Assembly: GCA_009733575.1 (NCBI GenBank)
Contig: ML769630.1
Span: 1-64,000 of the forward strand
Length of the DNA stretch: 64,000 bases
Source of the DNA: Gymnopus androsaceus JB14
Lineage: Eukaryota; Basidiomycota; Agaricomycetes; Agaricales; Omphalotaceae
Direction: 5' to 3'
Shown: piece by piece, positions 1 to 11,578 of the stretch
How the letters are laid out: the number at the start of each line of letters is the position of its first letter
How positions within the stretch are numbered: position 1 is the stretch's first letter
The notes under the pieces: generated by a model
What the model was told of the DNA's origin: nothing
Database searches by the model: none
Seen by the model: only the letters and a program-made list of their open reading frames with translations
Translations under genes and position numbers: made by a program

Positions 1-1053
1 CTCTCTCTATCTGCTCTACAAGCTTAACCACTTGGTGAGTGCTAGTCACTGCGCCTCCTAGCTTATATGCTGCGCAACATTCCCTCCAAGATGTAAACCA
101 GGAATGCTCAACTTAATAGCTGGGAAGTAGATTGAATTGCCTCAGTGTTATCAAGGTTACAAGAATGCCGCCTGTTTCAAAGGTTGTATAGACCAATGTT
201 ATGCACCTGCAGATGTCAAATACTATACAGGACCTAAGATAGAACTGCGATTCAGGTATCAAGTCTAACTTGTCATTCCAAGATAGAGTAGCTACCCTTA
301 TATACTGAGTGAGATAAGGTGAAACAGAATAAGTAAATAGAAAAACGCAAAATCTCATCCATATATGCATGCATACTACGGTTTTTCCTTGTTTATTCCT
401 GTCTTGTTCAATTTGTCTTCCTCAATTAGGTCAAGTTTTGGGTTTTTGGTCCAAATCAACTTGAATCATTTGCCTTTTACAAAGCTTCCCAGCTCATTTA
501 GCAGAACAGCCCTCAGAAGTATTCTATGTTTTTCTTCACAATGGGACTGCTTGTTATCCTAGTTCCATGTGGTCTTGAGTCTAGATGCTTGGTAGCACAT
601 GGATCTCAGGAAAACACTGAGGCTCGGAAAGAGATTTCTCCTAGTCATTCCATACTCCTGAAGTCGCTACAGCAAGTTTGGTCATGTGGCCATGTTGGCT
701 TTCCACAATAAGTTTGCCTAGGCACTTTTGTACCAACAAGCATCAACTTTGGGGGGACTAGTTAAGGTGCTTAACCATCTCAGTCAACCATGCTTTGTTA
801 ATAGAAATGAGTGTTTTGAAGACTCCTCAGAGCCAAGAACACAGATTTTGTAAACAAAAACTATTACCATTGTAGGTAATATCAATGTCTACAAATTATT
901 TACAACTGTAGGTACAATCACTTTGATATAGTAATACAATCTGGCGCGCAAATTTCGGGCCCACCTCCGCTTCCCTCCCCTGGGGCCCGGAAGTCATCAG
1001 CGGGCATCCTAAAGCCTCATTTGCACAGTTGCACTTATTTCAAGAGGTGGCAG

Positions 1054-1089
1054 CCCCTAACCCTAACTCCAACCCCTAACCGCTAACCC
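1054..1089. repeat. CCCTAA telomere-like short repeat
   Basis: An imperfect run of CCCTAA-type units, the complement of the TTAGGG fungal telomere repeat. It lies inside the 831-2097 insertion, so it is interstitial and is not a chromosome end. Confidence 0.6.
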
Positions 1090-1099
1090 AGCATGTTTG

Positions 1100-1175
1100 G
1101 CAATGCCGGAATAGCTCTCTGATGTTAGGGTTCACCCTTTGGGTGAGCCCTAATGAGAGCTAGCCACGGCATTGC
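1100..1175. repeat. Long hairpin (inverted repeat, 3-nt loop)
   Basis: Arms of about 35 nt (1100-1137 and 1141-1175) pair around a TTT loop. The stem contains GCAATGCC/GGCATTGC, TAGCTCTC/GAGAGCTA and TTAGGGTTCACCC/GGGTGAGCCCTAA. There are only a few mismatches. It may be a nested miniature element or a palindrome of the host insertion. Confidence 0.75.
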
Positions 1176-2468
1176 AGAGAAAGAAAAAAAGAAAAAAGGA
1201 ATTAAACTGATACCTAATACATTAGAGATTCGAACACCTGTTGGCAGGTAGCACACAATTCCCATCAGATGAGCTGACTGAGAATACCGTTATACCGTTA
1301 GGCGCATGTATTGTAATGATCCAAGTGAAATATATTACTGGTAGGTGCCAACACCTGCAAAGGATTTGTGTGGGCGTCAGGTGACTTTCCCATGAAATTG
1401 TGGGAAACTGCACTTGAGTCTTGCTTGAGTCGGACTTGACCTCAATCTAGCCTCCATGGACTTATAAGAATTATTTATAGCATCCATATAGCAAATTATA
1501 CAGCCCAGAATAAGAATTTGCAGAATGTGCAGAATGGTCAGCAAAACCCTCTTGAATATGCCTATAAAGTGGTTTTCGGATTGGCATCAATTTGGGCGCC
1601 GACTGATCTGCCTGCTAAGGTTGTGAAAATGAATCAGTGAATAGACACATGGATTATTCTCCAAACTCTTATGTTCAGAGAGAAACTATGGTTATTTTAG
1701 CAATCTAAAAATGATCCGGGGATTAGATTACTTTTAAATCATCATAATCCTACTTTTTGGGGCATCTCAAGGGTAGCTTTGGCAGACAGACCCCCAGGAT
1801 TTGTCTCTAGCTGTCCAAAGTTCAGTGAAATTTGAACATTTCATGCAAAAAGTCCAAACATTCTCATAAGAAACATGTTTATAGTATTATTTCTCACTGT
1901 AGCTAATTGTGCAAGTAAGTTCTTGAGCTGGTTAATGTTCTTGCCACTTTTTCGAAGATTTTGAAAGTTTAGCGCTCATAATTGATCGTAATTTTTGGCG
2001 GGCGTTGGCACTTACCAATATTACATTGGCATTGTTAAATTGTAAGTAATTTGTTGACATTGGTATTGATTGTAAACAAATCCAATGCCGTAGGTTGCTC
2101 CTCAGTGAGCTGATTGGGGAAGCAATGCCTTGGTTAAGACTTTTGAGTATATTCCTCAATGACCTAGCCTAGTATAGCTTGTATGTGGGCTTGTTTATCT
2201 GCCTTGGTCAGCAACTTGTTTTCCAACAAGCTTTCCTCACTACACCATACTGTGCATAGGACTTTGGTCAATGCACATTCCCAAAGTTAAGTATGGTACC
2301 ATTACATGTACCATTACTCTGCACCTCTTGGGTACAACAGGCCCTTGATGGATTTTAACTATCAGCTCAGGCTCACTATAGTTCTCTTATTGACTGTGTT
2401 TTTTACAAACAGAACTTAGGATTATCAGTTCTGTGCAGTTCTAGCTTTGGCCAAAAATTAGTGTATCA

Positions 2469-3258
2469 CAGGGCCATGGATTCCAGAGTGCCAGGACCTC
2501 TGGCATCCCTTGGCTCTGGACTCCAGGAATATCCTGGATTCCACATCTTCTTAGTATTGGCTACCAGATAGCTATTGAGAGCAATAGTGATGACTGCTTA
2601 TCCAGTCATCTGATAACCTACTTCTACTGATCTCAACAACATTCATGTGACACTGTCACACTATGAATTAAACTTTTCAAAATTGTTATTGATAGCCTTA
2701 GTGATCACCTTCTCATCTACACCCAACAACCTACCTTTGCTGATCCCATCAGCACTTATGTTACACTGTCACATACACTATGAATTAAACTTGCTCCTTG
2801 ATATGGGGATGGATTCCAGGAGACCTAGGTATGAGGTTTAATGTAAACACACATTGTGACAGTGTGAAAGGTGTCATACTAAAAAGATTGAGCATTAGGT
2901 GCCATAATTACTCCAAAAAATGATGCAAATATTCATGGGATGGGTTTGCCACCTGTATATCACTTTTAAAGGTTTGTGAAATCCATGAACTACAAACTAT
3001 TGTAGTCTATGGAATCCATGAGCTATAAACCACTTCAGGCTGCCTGAATTTTGAACGAGTTAGATAGACCAAAGTGTAACAATGATTAAAATCCACAGGA
3101 AACTCATAGCCCTGCATTCCAGCGATCCAGCCTGCAATATATGATGTGACCAGTGTCACACGAAAATGTTGTAGTCTATAGAATCCATGGATGACAAAAT
3201 AAAATATCATAGTCTGTGGATTTCATGGACTACATTATCCTGTGGTGCATACATTAGG
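2469..3258 (+). repeat. Dispersed repeat 'A', partial copies
   Basis: 2469-3000 corresponds to the interior of repeat A copies at 22021 and 41337. Shared blocks include 'gggccatggattccag', 'gacactgtcacac' and the ATTCATGGGATGGGT-type block. A fresh repeat A start (CACTTCAGGCTGCC) occurs at 3031. 2990-3240 also contains several 'ggaatccatgaac' palindromic units like those at 23742 and 43787. No coding sequence is seen. Confidence 0.65.
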
Positions 3259-3700
3259 TGTCCAAAAAACACAGCAGTATGCAGCTATTACCATAAAAGG
3301 CACACAGGGAGCAAACCCATCCACTGAATATACTGAACATTTCCCATGATTTATTCAGCCTTTATGGGAGCTCACGCCGTAATAATTTCGATGAAATAAG
3401 CACCAATAGGTGCCCAAACAGTGCACCAGTGAGCAGCTATAACCATGAAAGGCATACACAGGGAGCGGACTTACCCCTTGAATATTTCAAAAATTCTCAT
3501 GATTTATTCAGCAACTGTTTTAGAAAATAAGTGCCTGTAAGTGCCCTGCCAGTGGGCAGCCATGTGCATGAAATAAGTGCCCAACCCACCTTTTTTCAAG
3601 CACTGATAATATTTCCAAATATTTGCCAAAAGAGTTGAAAAGCTTGCTAAATATTTGGCAAAACAATGAAATAAGTGCTGGATGAGAGATAATCAATAGC
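3259..3700 (+). repeat. Tandem repeat, about 145-bp unit
   Basis: Units start near 3259 and 3403 with 'taggtgyccaaa' and share 'gcagctat.accat.aaaggca', 'cacagggagc' and 'catgatttattcagc'. A third, shorter unit follows with 'aaataagtgcc' motifs. The same 'aataagtgccc' motif occurs at 8890-9030 and 28690, so it is a dispersed satellite-like sequence. Confidence 0.6.
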
Positions 3701-4450
3701 ACCCACCTTGCCAACTTCTTGATGGTTGGCATTGGTTATCTGAAGGTACTTCTCTTGTTCTCAAAGACCCTCCACAGGCAGTGCTTTAGGGTCAATGGTG
3801 ATTTCCAAAGCCTCTGCATTTATAATATACAGCTGAATATCTTGCAATTCCAAAGGATGCAAGCACCATCTAAAAATGGCCATTAGCCACAGGGAAAATA
3901 ATGCACTCAATGCCTAGCACATGTCTTAAATATGCATCCCAAAAGTACAACTTCAACCTCCTCAGTTCCAAGGGTACATCCAGCTTATCCTCTGTAAAAA
4001 TAAAAATGAAATGAAAAAGAGGAATGGTAAGACTTAGAGCTGAGCTTCTGGGGTCTGGTTCAAGCTTGCATTTGTGTCTGAGTGGCATGCTGGTGGCTGA
4101 CAAGAAAGAAGCTGCAGTGCTGCTTAGATTTGGTGCCACTTATATTCGATGGCACTTAGATTTGCAGTGCTTATGTTTTGATCATGACAATTTCTCATGG
4201 AATTTTCCCCAACTTCAACCCTGCTCAATTGTGCTATCTTTTCATGGCCACCCATACCCCTCAAGCTCGAGCTTGAGCTCATGCCAGGAGGAATATCCTC
4301 AATATGCAGACCTGCTCATGGCCTCCAAGGCACATCCTCCAATCAATGCCTCTTGACTTCTAGGCAGGTGACTAAAAGCATTAGTAATGCTGTGGAAGCA
4401 GCAAGACAGATTCTGCAGCTGAGAGTCAATGCCAAGCTGATGAATTTGAT
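3701..4450. other. No gene recognised
   Basis: Several short overlapping ORFs occur on both strands. None shows a domain I recognise, and none is long enough to stand alone. It may include diverged upstream sequence of the ORF at 4451. Confidence 0.4.
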
Positions 4451-4699
4451 ATGCCATTCAATGTGCATATTATGCCTGAAGACCAACTTGGCAGTGACAG
4501 GAGTAATTCTGATGGTGATGGAGAGGATGAAGTGCTTGTAAAGATGCAGGAAGAGATGTGTAATGATATGAGGCAAGAGTATAAGGACTTCCAGACTTGT
4601 AGGGATTGGAAAGATAAAACCTGGTGGAGTTTCAAGCCTCAGATGGATGAAATGGTCCAGGCCTACATGGATTGGGATTATTCAGAGAGAAAAGGGTAA
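4451..4699 (+). pseudogene. ORF fragment, weakly KDZ-transposon-like N-terminus
   Basis: An 82-codon open frame with an acidic, Ser/Asp-rich start, then 'WKDKTWWSFKPQMDEMVQAY' near residues 53-72 and a terminal WDYSER. A Trp-rich segment followed by an (M/L)V.AY(M/L).W motif is reminiscent of the N-terminal part of fungal Kyakuja-Dileera-Zisupton transposase-associated proteins. No CxC cluster or DDE segment follows; a Tc1/mariner-like element starts 105 bp downstream. Treat it as a possible fragment only. Confidence 0.3.
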
Positions 4700-4804
4700 T
4701 AGAGTTATTTTCCTAAATAGGAAGTAGCAGCAGTAAGTCCACACAAGACTTAGTAGTATGATCACACAGATTGATGGGGGACAATGGTGTTATCACTGGG
4801 TATA

Positions 4805-5944
4805 CAGTACCGTTTTGACCAAGTGTTTGGTCATGCATCACCTTCACCCAAAATAAACAGGTCACAGGTGGCTGTCACTGGTCACTTTGAGCTGTGAACA
4901 CCGTGACAATTGAAACAAAAAAAGAAGTCTCGAAAATCAATCAAAAATGGTAAAAAAGCTTGAAAATTTGTTCAAAATAGCCTCAATTCATCTTCGACAA
5001 GCCTGAATTTGGTTCAAAAATAAAGCAACAGATCACTGAGTACCTGCATCTGAAGGCCCAGTGAACAGTTCACAGATCCACCAGTCGCTGCTATCTGTGA
5101 ACACTAAAAATTGTGAACAGGTCAGGTCACACATCACAACCCGTGAACACTTGGTCAAAACCAAGGGGGAACCAGGATTACGGACCGGTACACTCCAGTG
5201 GTTGGTTGGTTCACCCACCGAGACCACTAAAAACAATTTTGCCCAACCTTTTGCCAGTAAGGTTCGGTTGAAATACTAGGTTTCTGAAGGCTTGAAGTTT
5301 TTTTCACACGGTTTCTGCTACTTTTGTTAAGCTCAATGAGCTATGCGAGCAGTGGGGAATGCATGGGTGGTGTACCGGTACCTATAGGGGACATATAGTG
5401 ACATCAGATGTCACACTTACATCATGATATACAGCTTTGACACCCTAATAAGGCACTTATCATGTCACAGGGTCGGTCGGTTCACTCTTCGAGGCCATTC
5501 AAAAAAAATTCGACCCTGTGTAATAATACAAAATCTTTGGTCCCCCTTTCAAGTGGTGTGTACAAAATATTTTTTGGACATCGCATTTTTTTTGGGGGTT
5601 ACTGAGGTCAAGGAATCCGAATATGAAGTCTATTTGTAGTCACAGCGAGCCATTCACTGGGAATTTGGACTTTAGTGGGGAAAAAATGATTTTTTTCTCT
5701 GACCTTGTTCTGCATCAAATGCACCATTGTGCACCTTTTTCAATTTTTTTTTTCGCAGGCCAGACCCCTCCCCTCCCCCCCAAATTTCCTTTTTAGGAAG
5801 GAGGCTGCACAAATCGGAATAAAATCGGGAAAAATCTGAAAATATTTTTTTGAGCTTCCCAGCCCAAATAAACCCCAGAGGCAAGGTGATGTCAAAAAAA
5901 TAATTTTTACATACCCCTTGTCCCCCTTGGTCAAAACGGTACAG
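4805..5944. mobile_element. Tc1/mariner-like non-autonomous TIR element, TA target
   Basis: The left end CAGTACCGTTTTGACCAAG (4805) and the right end, read on the opposite strand as CTGTACCGTTTTGACCAAG (ending 5944), form near-perfect terminal inverted repeats. TA lies on both outer flanks (4803-4804 and 5945-5946), as expected for the Tc1/mariner superfamily. The 1140-bp interior has no transposase and contains repeated 'gtcggttcac' type motifs. Confidence 0.75.
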
Positions 5945-6136
5945 TAGTACCTAGGCTTATATATGGTCCTATGTACAAATGATATATCAGGCAAGTGCCT
6001 ACTGTGTTGCTACTGTGGGAATGTTTGTGGCTACTGTGCATATGATAAAGTGGGTACCATGAGAGAGTAGGTGGATACCTTGAGAGCAAGAGTGGAGACT
6101 GCAAGATAGTAGTAGTGAACTGCATGGGGTGGTGAT

Positions 6137-6614
6137 TAGTGTTGCCGCAGCTCGGCTAGCCGGTAGCCGGCTCAAGGTGGTTTTCACAAACTGGCGTGAG
6201 GACAGCACTAAGATGCATTGTGAGCATTGTATACCAATATATCTGTATCCTCGAGTCTCCCTTATGCTGCTGTGCTGTCATATGACACAGTACAACACTG
6301 ATTGAGGCAAAATATGGTTGACCGGAAATTATGTCATTTAAATATCAATTAAATATATTAAACTTTGTTGTGCCTGTGCATTGTGTTGCACGTTCCCAAG
6401 GCAATTTTGGTTCATTTGAGCATTGCTATCACCTTGGACGTGCTCCTACACCTAAGAGCAGTCGAAAGAACCTTTTGTAAGTTGCGATATGAGTGAGCTA
6501 AAAATTGAGAATTTGAAGCAGCTTGAAGCTGTTGTAGCTGGCTCAATCGGCTTCAGCTTGGCTGGCTTGAAAACCAGCTTTGAGCTGGCTGACGCCCAAG
6601 CCGCGGCAACACTA
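6137..6614. mobile_element. hAT-like MITE with perfect 8-bp TSD GTGGTGAT
   Basis: The element begins TAGTGTTGCCGC and ends GCGGCAACACTA, and is flanked by GTGGTGAT at 6129-6136 and 6615-6622. TIR form and an 8-bp duplication fit hAT. The 478-bp interior has GC-rich subterminal AGCCGG/AGCTGGCT repeats and no ORF of note. It lies just downstream of the decayed gag gene on the minus strand. Confidence 0.85.
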
Positions 6615-6675
6615 GTGGTGATACAAACAAGTGGAGTATACAAGAAAGTGTTCCATGAATAGATAGACAAAAATA

Positions 6676-8430
6676 CCTTCAAGTAGAAATTCTCAAGGGC
6701 CTTGTTGTCCTCAAGGTGTTCAACCTCCTTCATCATCTTGCTGAGTGTAGCAAGATTGGGAGCAGCCCCACATTCTATTATGTGCAAGATGATATGTGCA
6801 GGCAATCCATCAAGGAATATCTTCCTCACGGTATAGGTATTAGGTGGTTGGATCATTCTTGACCCCCCACCACTGCCATTTGGCATTATACACCCTTTTC
6901 AGGGTCACAGGTCATTTCCTCGAACTTCTCAGCTGTTATATGCATTGTTCTAGCTTGCACATATTGGGTGAATAACCTGAAAATGAGTTTCTCGAAAGTC
7001 CATTCTAGTTGGGAACAATGAAGTCCTGTAACTTCATTATTATACCAGTATAATGTGTCTTTATTGAAGAAACTTCCTATGACTTGGATGCATTGGTCAT
7101 CATTGACCTTTTGAACTAAACATGAAATTACAATCCATTGGAGTAGGGCTCACAGCCAAGTGTTTAATTCCTTGACACTGTTTGATCCCATGAATCTAGA
7201 GGCATTCAGGATTTTGATGCTCTTGGGCATCTTGGTACTTTGAACCATTCATGGTGGCAGTACTGTATTTTTTTTTGGTATTCATGTAGAATACCCTTGA
7301 GCCAGAACTCTCAATGTTTGTTGTCCTCAGTCTTGGCACTAATCTTCTTGATAGTCTTGCATTGTAATTTGCAACAGGCTTTCTTATCAAGTAATTTGTT
7401 TCTTGGTGCTATTGCAGCTACCCAGCTATCATCTGATGATGATTCATCCTCAGAAGAAGATGATTCATTCTCAGAAGAAGATGAGGGGTTACATCATAGT
7501 TAAGGGGGATGGCAGAGATTCATCTGAGGATGAATCATCATCCCAAGGAATGCAGTGACAATGGAAAGGCTTTTTGTCTTTACAATCCTAGTTGTCCCTA
7601 CTGTCACCATCACTATCTTCTTTGTCCCAGGAAGACCATGAACCAAGGGGTGTTCAAAAAAATAAGTGCTGACATGACCTTGGGGGGGGGTCTGAGAATT
7701 CCTTATGGACAAAAATTTTTTCATACTACTTATTGAGGCTGCGGGGGGTGTTTTAGGTTAATTCAACTACTGAAATAAGGCTATAAAAACTATTTAAAGC
7801 ACTCAACATCTCAAATCTCCCTGAAAAACATGGATTCTATAGGATATGATGCATTTTAGTACCAATTGAGCACCTCCATCAAAAAAATTGTCAATGCAAG
7901 TGCACTTACACCAGGTTGAATTGAACTTAGATGAACTGCTGTGTATTAATTACCTCTGAAAATGTTGTTTAAAGGTGCAAAGGAGAAATTTTTGTTATGT
8001 AATACAAATTTGAAGTTGGAAATCCTCCGAAGTGTGGGAAAAATTTACTATATAAAGGCAGTGGAAGGGGGGGGGGGGCTTCATGAATCCTTATGACCCA
8101 AAAACAAGATCATGTCGGGACTTAGTGGGTTGAACACCCCTTGCCATTAACACTTGGAGGACTGTGTCCTCCATCAAGAGGAGCTTGTCCTTTCTTGTAT
8201 CTTCCATCCTCACTTCCATGAGGACTATATCTAGTTCAGTTTACTGAACCACTTTGAAATCCATTATTGTATGGATTCTGCTGGTTCGCAGGTGTAATGC
8301 CTGCTTCCCCAGTGTCTAGTAGGAGAACCATTGTTTCTCTCCTATCCCACAACCCACATGGAGTGTTGGCCTTGTTGACAGGGTGTATGCTTCTATTGAA
8401 GCCAATTTTCTGGTCTGGGATAATCAACAC
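6676..8430 (-). pseudogene. Decayed retrotransposon gag, split by a hAT MITE
   Basis: Reading right to left, 8144-8430 and 7410-7640 encode a low-complexity start and an acidic Asp/Ser/Glu-rich stretch (DDDSSSDES, SSSSEDESSSDDSW). 7160-6680 encodes a gag-like core: WTFEKLIFRLFTQYVQ, AEKFEEMTCDPEKGV and YTVRKIFLDGLPAHII, then a helical AAPNLATLSKMMKEVEHLE. The W.FE..I..L...YV pattern and FL.GLP match basidiomycete Gypsy/Ty3-type gag proteins. Stops and frame changes interrupt it, and the MITE at 7644-8143 lies inside. No zinc knuckle or pol is adjacent. Confidence 0.6.
7644..8143. mobile_element. hAT-like MITE, copy 1
   Basis: TIRs CAAGGGGTGTTCAA at both ends extend imperfectly to about 45 bp, including 'GACATGA.CTTG'. 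Flanks CCATGAAC (7636-7643) and CCATTAAC (8144-8151) are an 8-bp duplication with one mismatch. A second copy of nearly the same sequence is at 21487-21989. A G-tract (8068-8078) lies near the right end. There is no transposase. Confidence 0.85.
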
Positions 8431-8527
8431 TCCAGTCTTTCAGAGGTCATTGTTCCTGAGTTGTTGTGTAGTGACTCATTTTTCAGGTTGGCATTGGTCT
8501 AGCACCATTTCCATTCATGCAAACAAA

Positions 8528-9242
8528 AATTCATTCACCTACTAAAATATACCTACTTAGGCTTAACTTTTGCCTTCCAAGTTGGGCCTAAGTAGGGTAA
8601 ATACATGGCATATTCCACCCAAACAGTATTACCATGTGGTGGTATTGCCATGGTGGTATTACCATGGCTGGTATTACCATGTACTCAGTACAAGATGGTA
8701 TTATCATGAATTTTTGAAACCATGGTATTACAAAGGATTCTTCAAACATGGTAAATTGATTGATTTATTGTTTGAGGTAAAATAGGTACCCATGAGCACC
8801 AGGACAGTGGGGCAGTGCAGCCGAAAGATTTCTTTGATCTTTCATGATTTTCAGGGATTTGCCAATCCCAATTGGTGACTTTTTTTCCTCAAAATAAGTG
8901 CCCATAAGTCCCAGAGAGCAGGCAGCACTGCCTAAATATTTCATGATTTTTCATTATTCTTCCTAGACTTATCAATCCCAATTCCCAACATTTTTTGGTA
9001 AAATAAGCACCCATAAGTGCTGGTAGATGTAGTTACATATATATAAGTAATGTTGTAATTTACTAGTACTGGTATCAGTACTAGCAACTAAGCTAATGGT
9101 TGTACTGGTACCAATAACTTAGACTAGTAACTAATCTTATGGTTGTACTAGTTCAACATCTTATTAGGTTTACTAACTGTGAGATTATTTACTAATCTGA
9201 GTTGTTGGTACTAATACAACCATTAGCTTAGTTGCTAGTGCG
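8528..9242 (+). mobile_element. Left part of a MULE-like inverted-repeat element
   Basis: 8535-8625 matches the left TIR of the element at 28212 (TCACCTACTAAAA, 'cctacttaggcttaactttt', 'ggcatattccacc'). 8630-8760 carries 'taccatgg' repeats and 8890-9242 the 'gtactggtaccaataac' minisatellite, in the same order as in the intact copy. The right half is missing here, because the element is interrupted at 9243 and then by Copia sequence. A matching right TIR lies at 15517-15603, but flanking 9-mers do not match, so the two may not be one insertion. Confidence 0.65.
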
Positions 9243-10194
9243 GGATAATTCTATTAACCAATCCTGCTGCCCGAACACAATCCCTCATTTTGATGCAAAT
9301 CATAACAACCCGGCCCACAGATTGTTTTCATTGAAGTCGTGAAGCGGCAGAGGTTCGGAGTGATGTGACTGATGACCGGTGAATTGGGCGCTAAACCACT
9401 CAAAATTTGTCGTCATTGCGTTGGATAACGAGCAGCTCAACAACTAACCTCAAAATCCTCACAAAAACTATACCATGTAACTTGGGCTGCCCATAACTAC
9501 TGATACCACCCAAATTCTGACCACTTTATGACATTTTTCACTGACAATGCCCCCAAAAAACTCGGAGAGCTTGACATCGTGCCTGGCAAAAACAAGGGGT
9601 TTTTGGACCAAGGGAAAGTGGCGAATGGGCTTTAGGGTGATAGGATACGCTAGAGAGAAGCTATTTGCAGCAACTCAGTGAGTGATGTTGTGCCGAAGAG
9701 CAGGAAAAGTTCTGGGTTTCAGGTACGCATGCAGCCTCGATGTTTTGTGGTCCAATCTCACTTTTCATTATCCCTAGGATTACTGCATGATCTTCTACGC
9801 TATCTGCATGCCTTCCAAGGACATAATTCACCCAAATCCTCCTTCAGCAACATCCACAAGTTTTGGAAATGTAATTGTTGTTGTCGCTCTATTTTTGAGC
9901 TTTCTGGCCTTTTTTTTCTGGGATATAGACACTCTGGGAAATTCTACACTAGACTATGTACATCGGAATATATAAAATCTCCTTAATGCATTACTGCTCG
10001 CCATTTCTCTCTACGACGACGATTTTTCAGCGTTTTAGCGCCCACCTTCCCAATTTGGGGGTCCATCAGTTTTGGCCACCACTTAATTGCGGGAATCTGC
10101 GGAGGGCTTCGCATATCGCACCAGGGCTGCTCCAGAGGCAACTCATTGAAGGAGGGTTGTGTTTGAGCAGCAGGGTTGGTTAATAGAATTATCC
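9243..10194. mobile_element. TIR element with perfect 9-bp TSD GCTAGTGCG
   Basis: The ends GGATAATTCTATTAACCAA (9243) and its inverted counterpart (ending 10194) form TIRs of about 40 bp. GCTAGTGCG is duplicated exactly at 9234-9242 and 10195-10203. A 9-bp duplication points to the Mutator (MULE) superfamily. The 952-bp interior has no convincing transposase; the ORFs at 9678-9986 look like noise. A related end occurs at about 42340-42505. Confidence 0.85.
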
Positions 10195-10232
10195 GCTAGT
10201 GCGAGTTATTGGTACTATTATAACCACTAGAT

Positions 10233-10312
10233 TGTTGAACAAAGTAAGCAATAATCCTCAGAGCAACACAACTGTAACGGTGTCAAAAGACTTGTATTAA
10301 ATATATATCTAC
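10233..10312 (-). repeat. Partial extra Copia LTR copy
   Basis: TGTTGAACAAAGTAAGCAA and the following 'acaactgtaacggtgtc' block repeat the end of the LTR that starts at 10314. It sits directly beside that LTR and is truncated. Confidence 0.6.
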
Positions 10313-10313
10313 C

Positions 10314-10716
10314 TGTTGAATGAAGTAAGCAATAATCTGATGTAAAGTGGAGTTAGCTTCATAATATACCAGGGAGATCTAAAATAGGCTTACCCTCAGA
10401 GCCACACAAATGTAACGGTGTCGAAAGACTGAGGGTAGCAAGTAAATAAAAGTCTGTTTATAGGAAAGGTCCATAATGACCGATCTTGCACAGCAAGTTG
10501 GTTGCTGTAATATGTCGCTGGATTGAAATGATAAAGAGGAGCGTCAAGAAGTTTAGTAAGTAAAACGTGTATGGGCATTCGAAACTAAGAAACAATTGTA
10601 AAAGGAATCAGATAAAGGATAAACTGAACTTGGTGTATGGAAACTGGAGTTTGGGATCTCCGGTGGGACTCGATTGATATCCTACACTTTGACCGACTCC
10701 TCAAATATCTTCAACA
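10314..10716 (-). mobile_element. Copia 3' LTR
   Basis: A 403-bp block bounded by TG (10314) and CA (10715-10716) lies immediately downstream, on the minus strand, of the Copia RNase H end. Reading on the minus strand, it is preceded by the purine-rich 'cgccgggactagggcag', a plausible polypurine tract. It assigns the 3' boundary of the Copia element. Confidence 0.75.
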
Positions 10717-10738
10717 CTGCCCTAGTCCCGGCGGAAGA

Positions 10739-11578
10739 TCACAAGTTTAGACGGATAAGTCCAACTTGATGGCAGTGGAGAGTAGTGCCCAGGAACTTAG
10801 TAAGAACATCGGCAGGGTTATCTCCGGATGGGATGTAATCGACTTTGATATCACCTTGTTCAATGGCTTCTCGGATGTAGTGATATCGAATGTCGATGTG
10901 TTTAACACGAGAATGGAATTTCGGTTTTTCGGAGATAGCAATCACACCTTGGTTGCTACAGCAAATGATGGAAGAAGGGTGATAGAACGACCAACTTCAG
11001 AGAGGAATTGGTGCACCCACTTCCCTCACTGAACAACTTTCGTGAGGGCAATATATTCAGCTCCAGTTGTCAATAGGGCCACTACTGGCTGCCTCTTTGA
11101 CATCCAGAAGACCAGACCCCCTGCTATGAGAGTCAGCACGCCGGATGTAGAACTACACGTATCTACGCACAATGCATAATTGGCATCAACATAGGTGACC
11201 AGGGTGATTCCTCCTGGGGCATCCCTTGAGAATGTAACTCCATATTCTCAAGTTCCTCCAATATATTTGACAAGGTGGATAAGCGTGTTCCAATGGCTTC
11301 ATCAAGAGTTGTGAGCAAATCAAGACAAAACATTAACTGTGTGAGCAATGTCAGGGTGACATGCTCCTGCTCCGAATTGAATTGCTCCAAGAATTTCTTG
11401 ATAGGGTTTATCTTGCATGAATTTGATTTCATTGGGGGATTTGGGTGATGAATCAAGAGAGAGTATTGATCCAGGAGGGAGAGGAGTCGATTTAGGTTTG
11501 AAAGAATAAAGTCCGTGCTTAGCAAGAAGATTCTCCCAGTAGGTGGGCATAGAAAGGGTAGCTGTTCTGCATTCTCAG
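10739..11578 (-). pseudogene. Copia pol: 3' part of RT and RNase H, decayed
   Basis: On the minus strand, 11550-11320 encodes the end of the RT domain (PKSTPLPPGSILSLD, YQEILGAIQFGAGACHPDIA). 11180-10740 encodes Ty1/copia RNase H: an SGV.TLIAGGLVFWMSKRQP-like segment, TTGAEYIAL, then HIDIRYHYIREAI and the terminal IPSGDNPADVLTKFLG. The reading frame changes twice and a stop follows TKVVQ. It continues the Copia pol of 13396-14834, from which the solo Gypsy LTR at 11579-13395 separates it. Confidence 0.85.

Larger units (their letters stand above)
831..2097. mobile_element. hAT-like insertion with 8-bp TSD CTCCTCAG
   Basis: CTCCTCAG occurs at 823-830 and again at 2098-2105, exactly where the Gypsy LTR alignment is broken, so the 1267-bp interval is an insertion with an 8-bp target-site duplication. 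An 8-bp duplication is typical of hAT transposons. The ends are only roughly inverted: blocks such as 'TATCAATGTCTACAAATTA' near 880 and the complement of the end near 2040-2070 resemble each other. There is no transposase ORF, so it would be non-autonomous. Confidence 0.7.
88..2468 (-). mobile_element. Gypsy LTR remnant, reversed, split by an insertion
   Basis: Segments 88-830 and 2106-2468 match the reversed LTR at 11579-13395 and, in opposite orientation, the LTRs at 44088-45536 and 59606-61368. Shared blocks include the 'accaggaatgctc' block near 94 and the terminal 'tatca' at 2464-2468. The outer end near 88 is truncated: no LTR terminus is visible there. The interruption at 831-2097 is a separate element. 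No coding sequence is expected; short ORFs here are translation noise. This looks like an old solo or partial LTR. Confidence 0.8.

Noticed and set aside
1210..1290. tRNA-like B box ('gttcgaatctc' on the minus strand) with a GCTCA-type block
   Set aside because: No T-stem, acceptor stem or anticodon arm folds; it is at best a decayed SINE-like promoter.
7240..7503. Plus-strand ORF ending in Asp/Ser/Glu-rich sequence
   Set aside because: The region is better read on the minus strand as the acidic part of the gag remnant, in order with the gag core.
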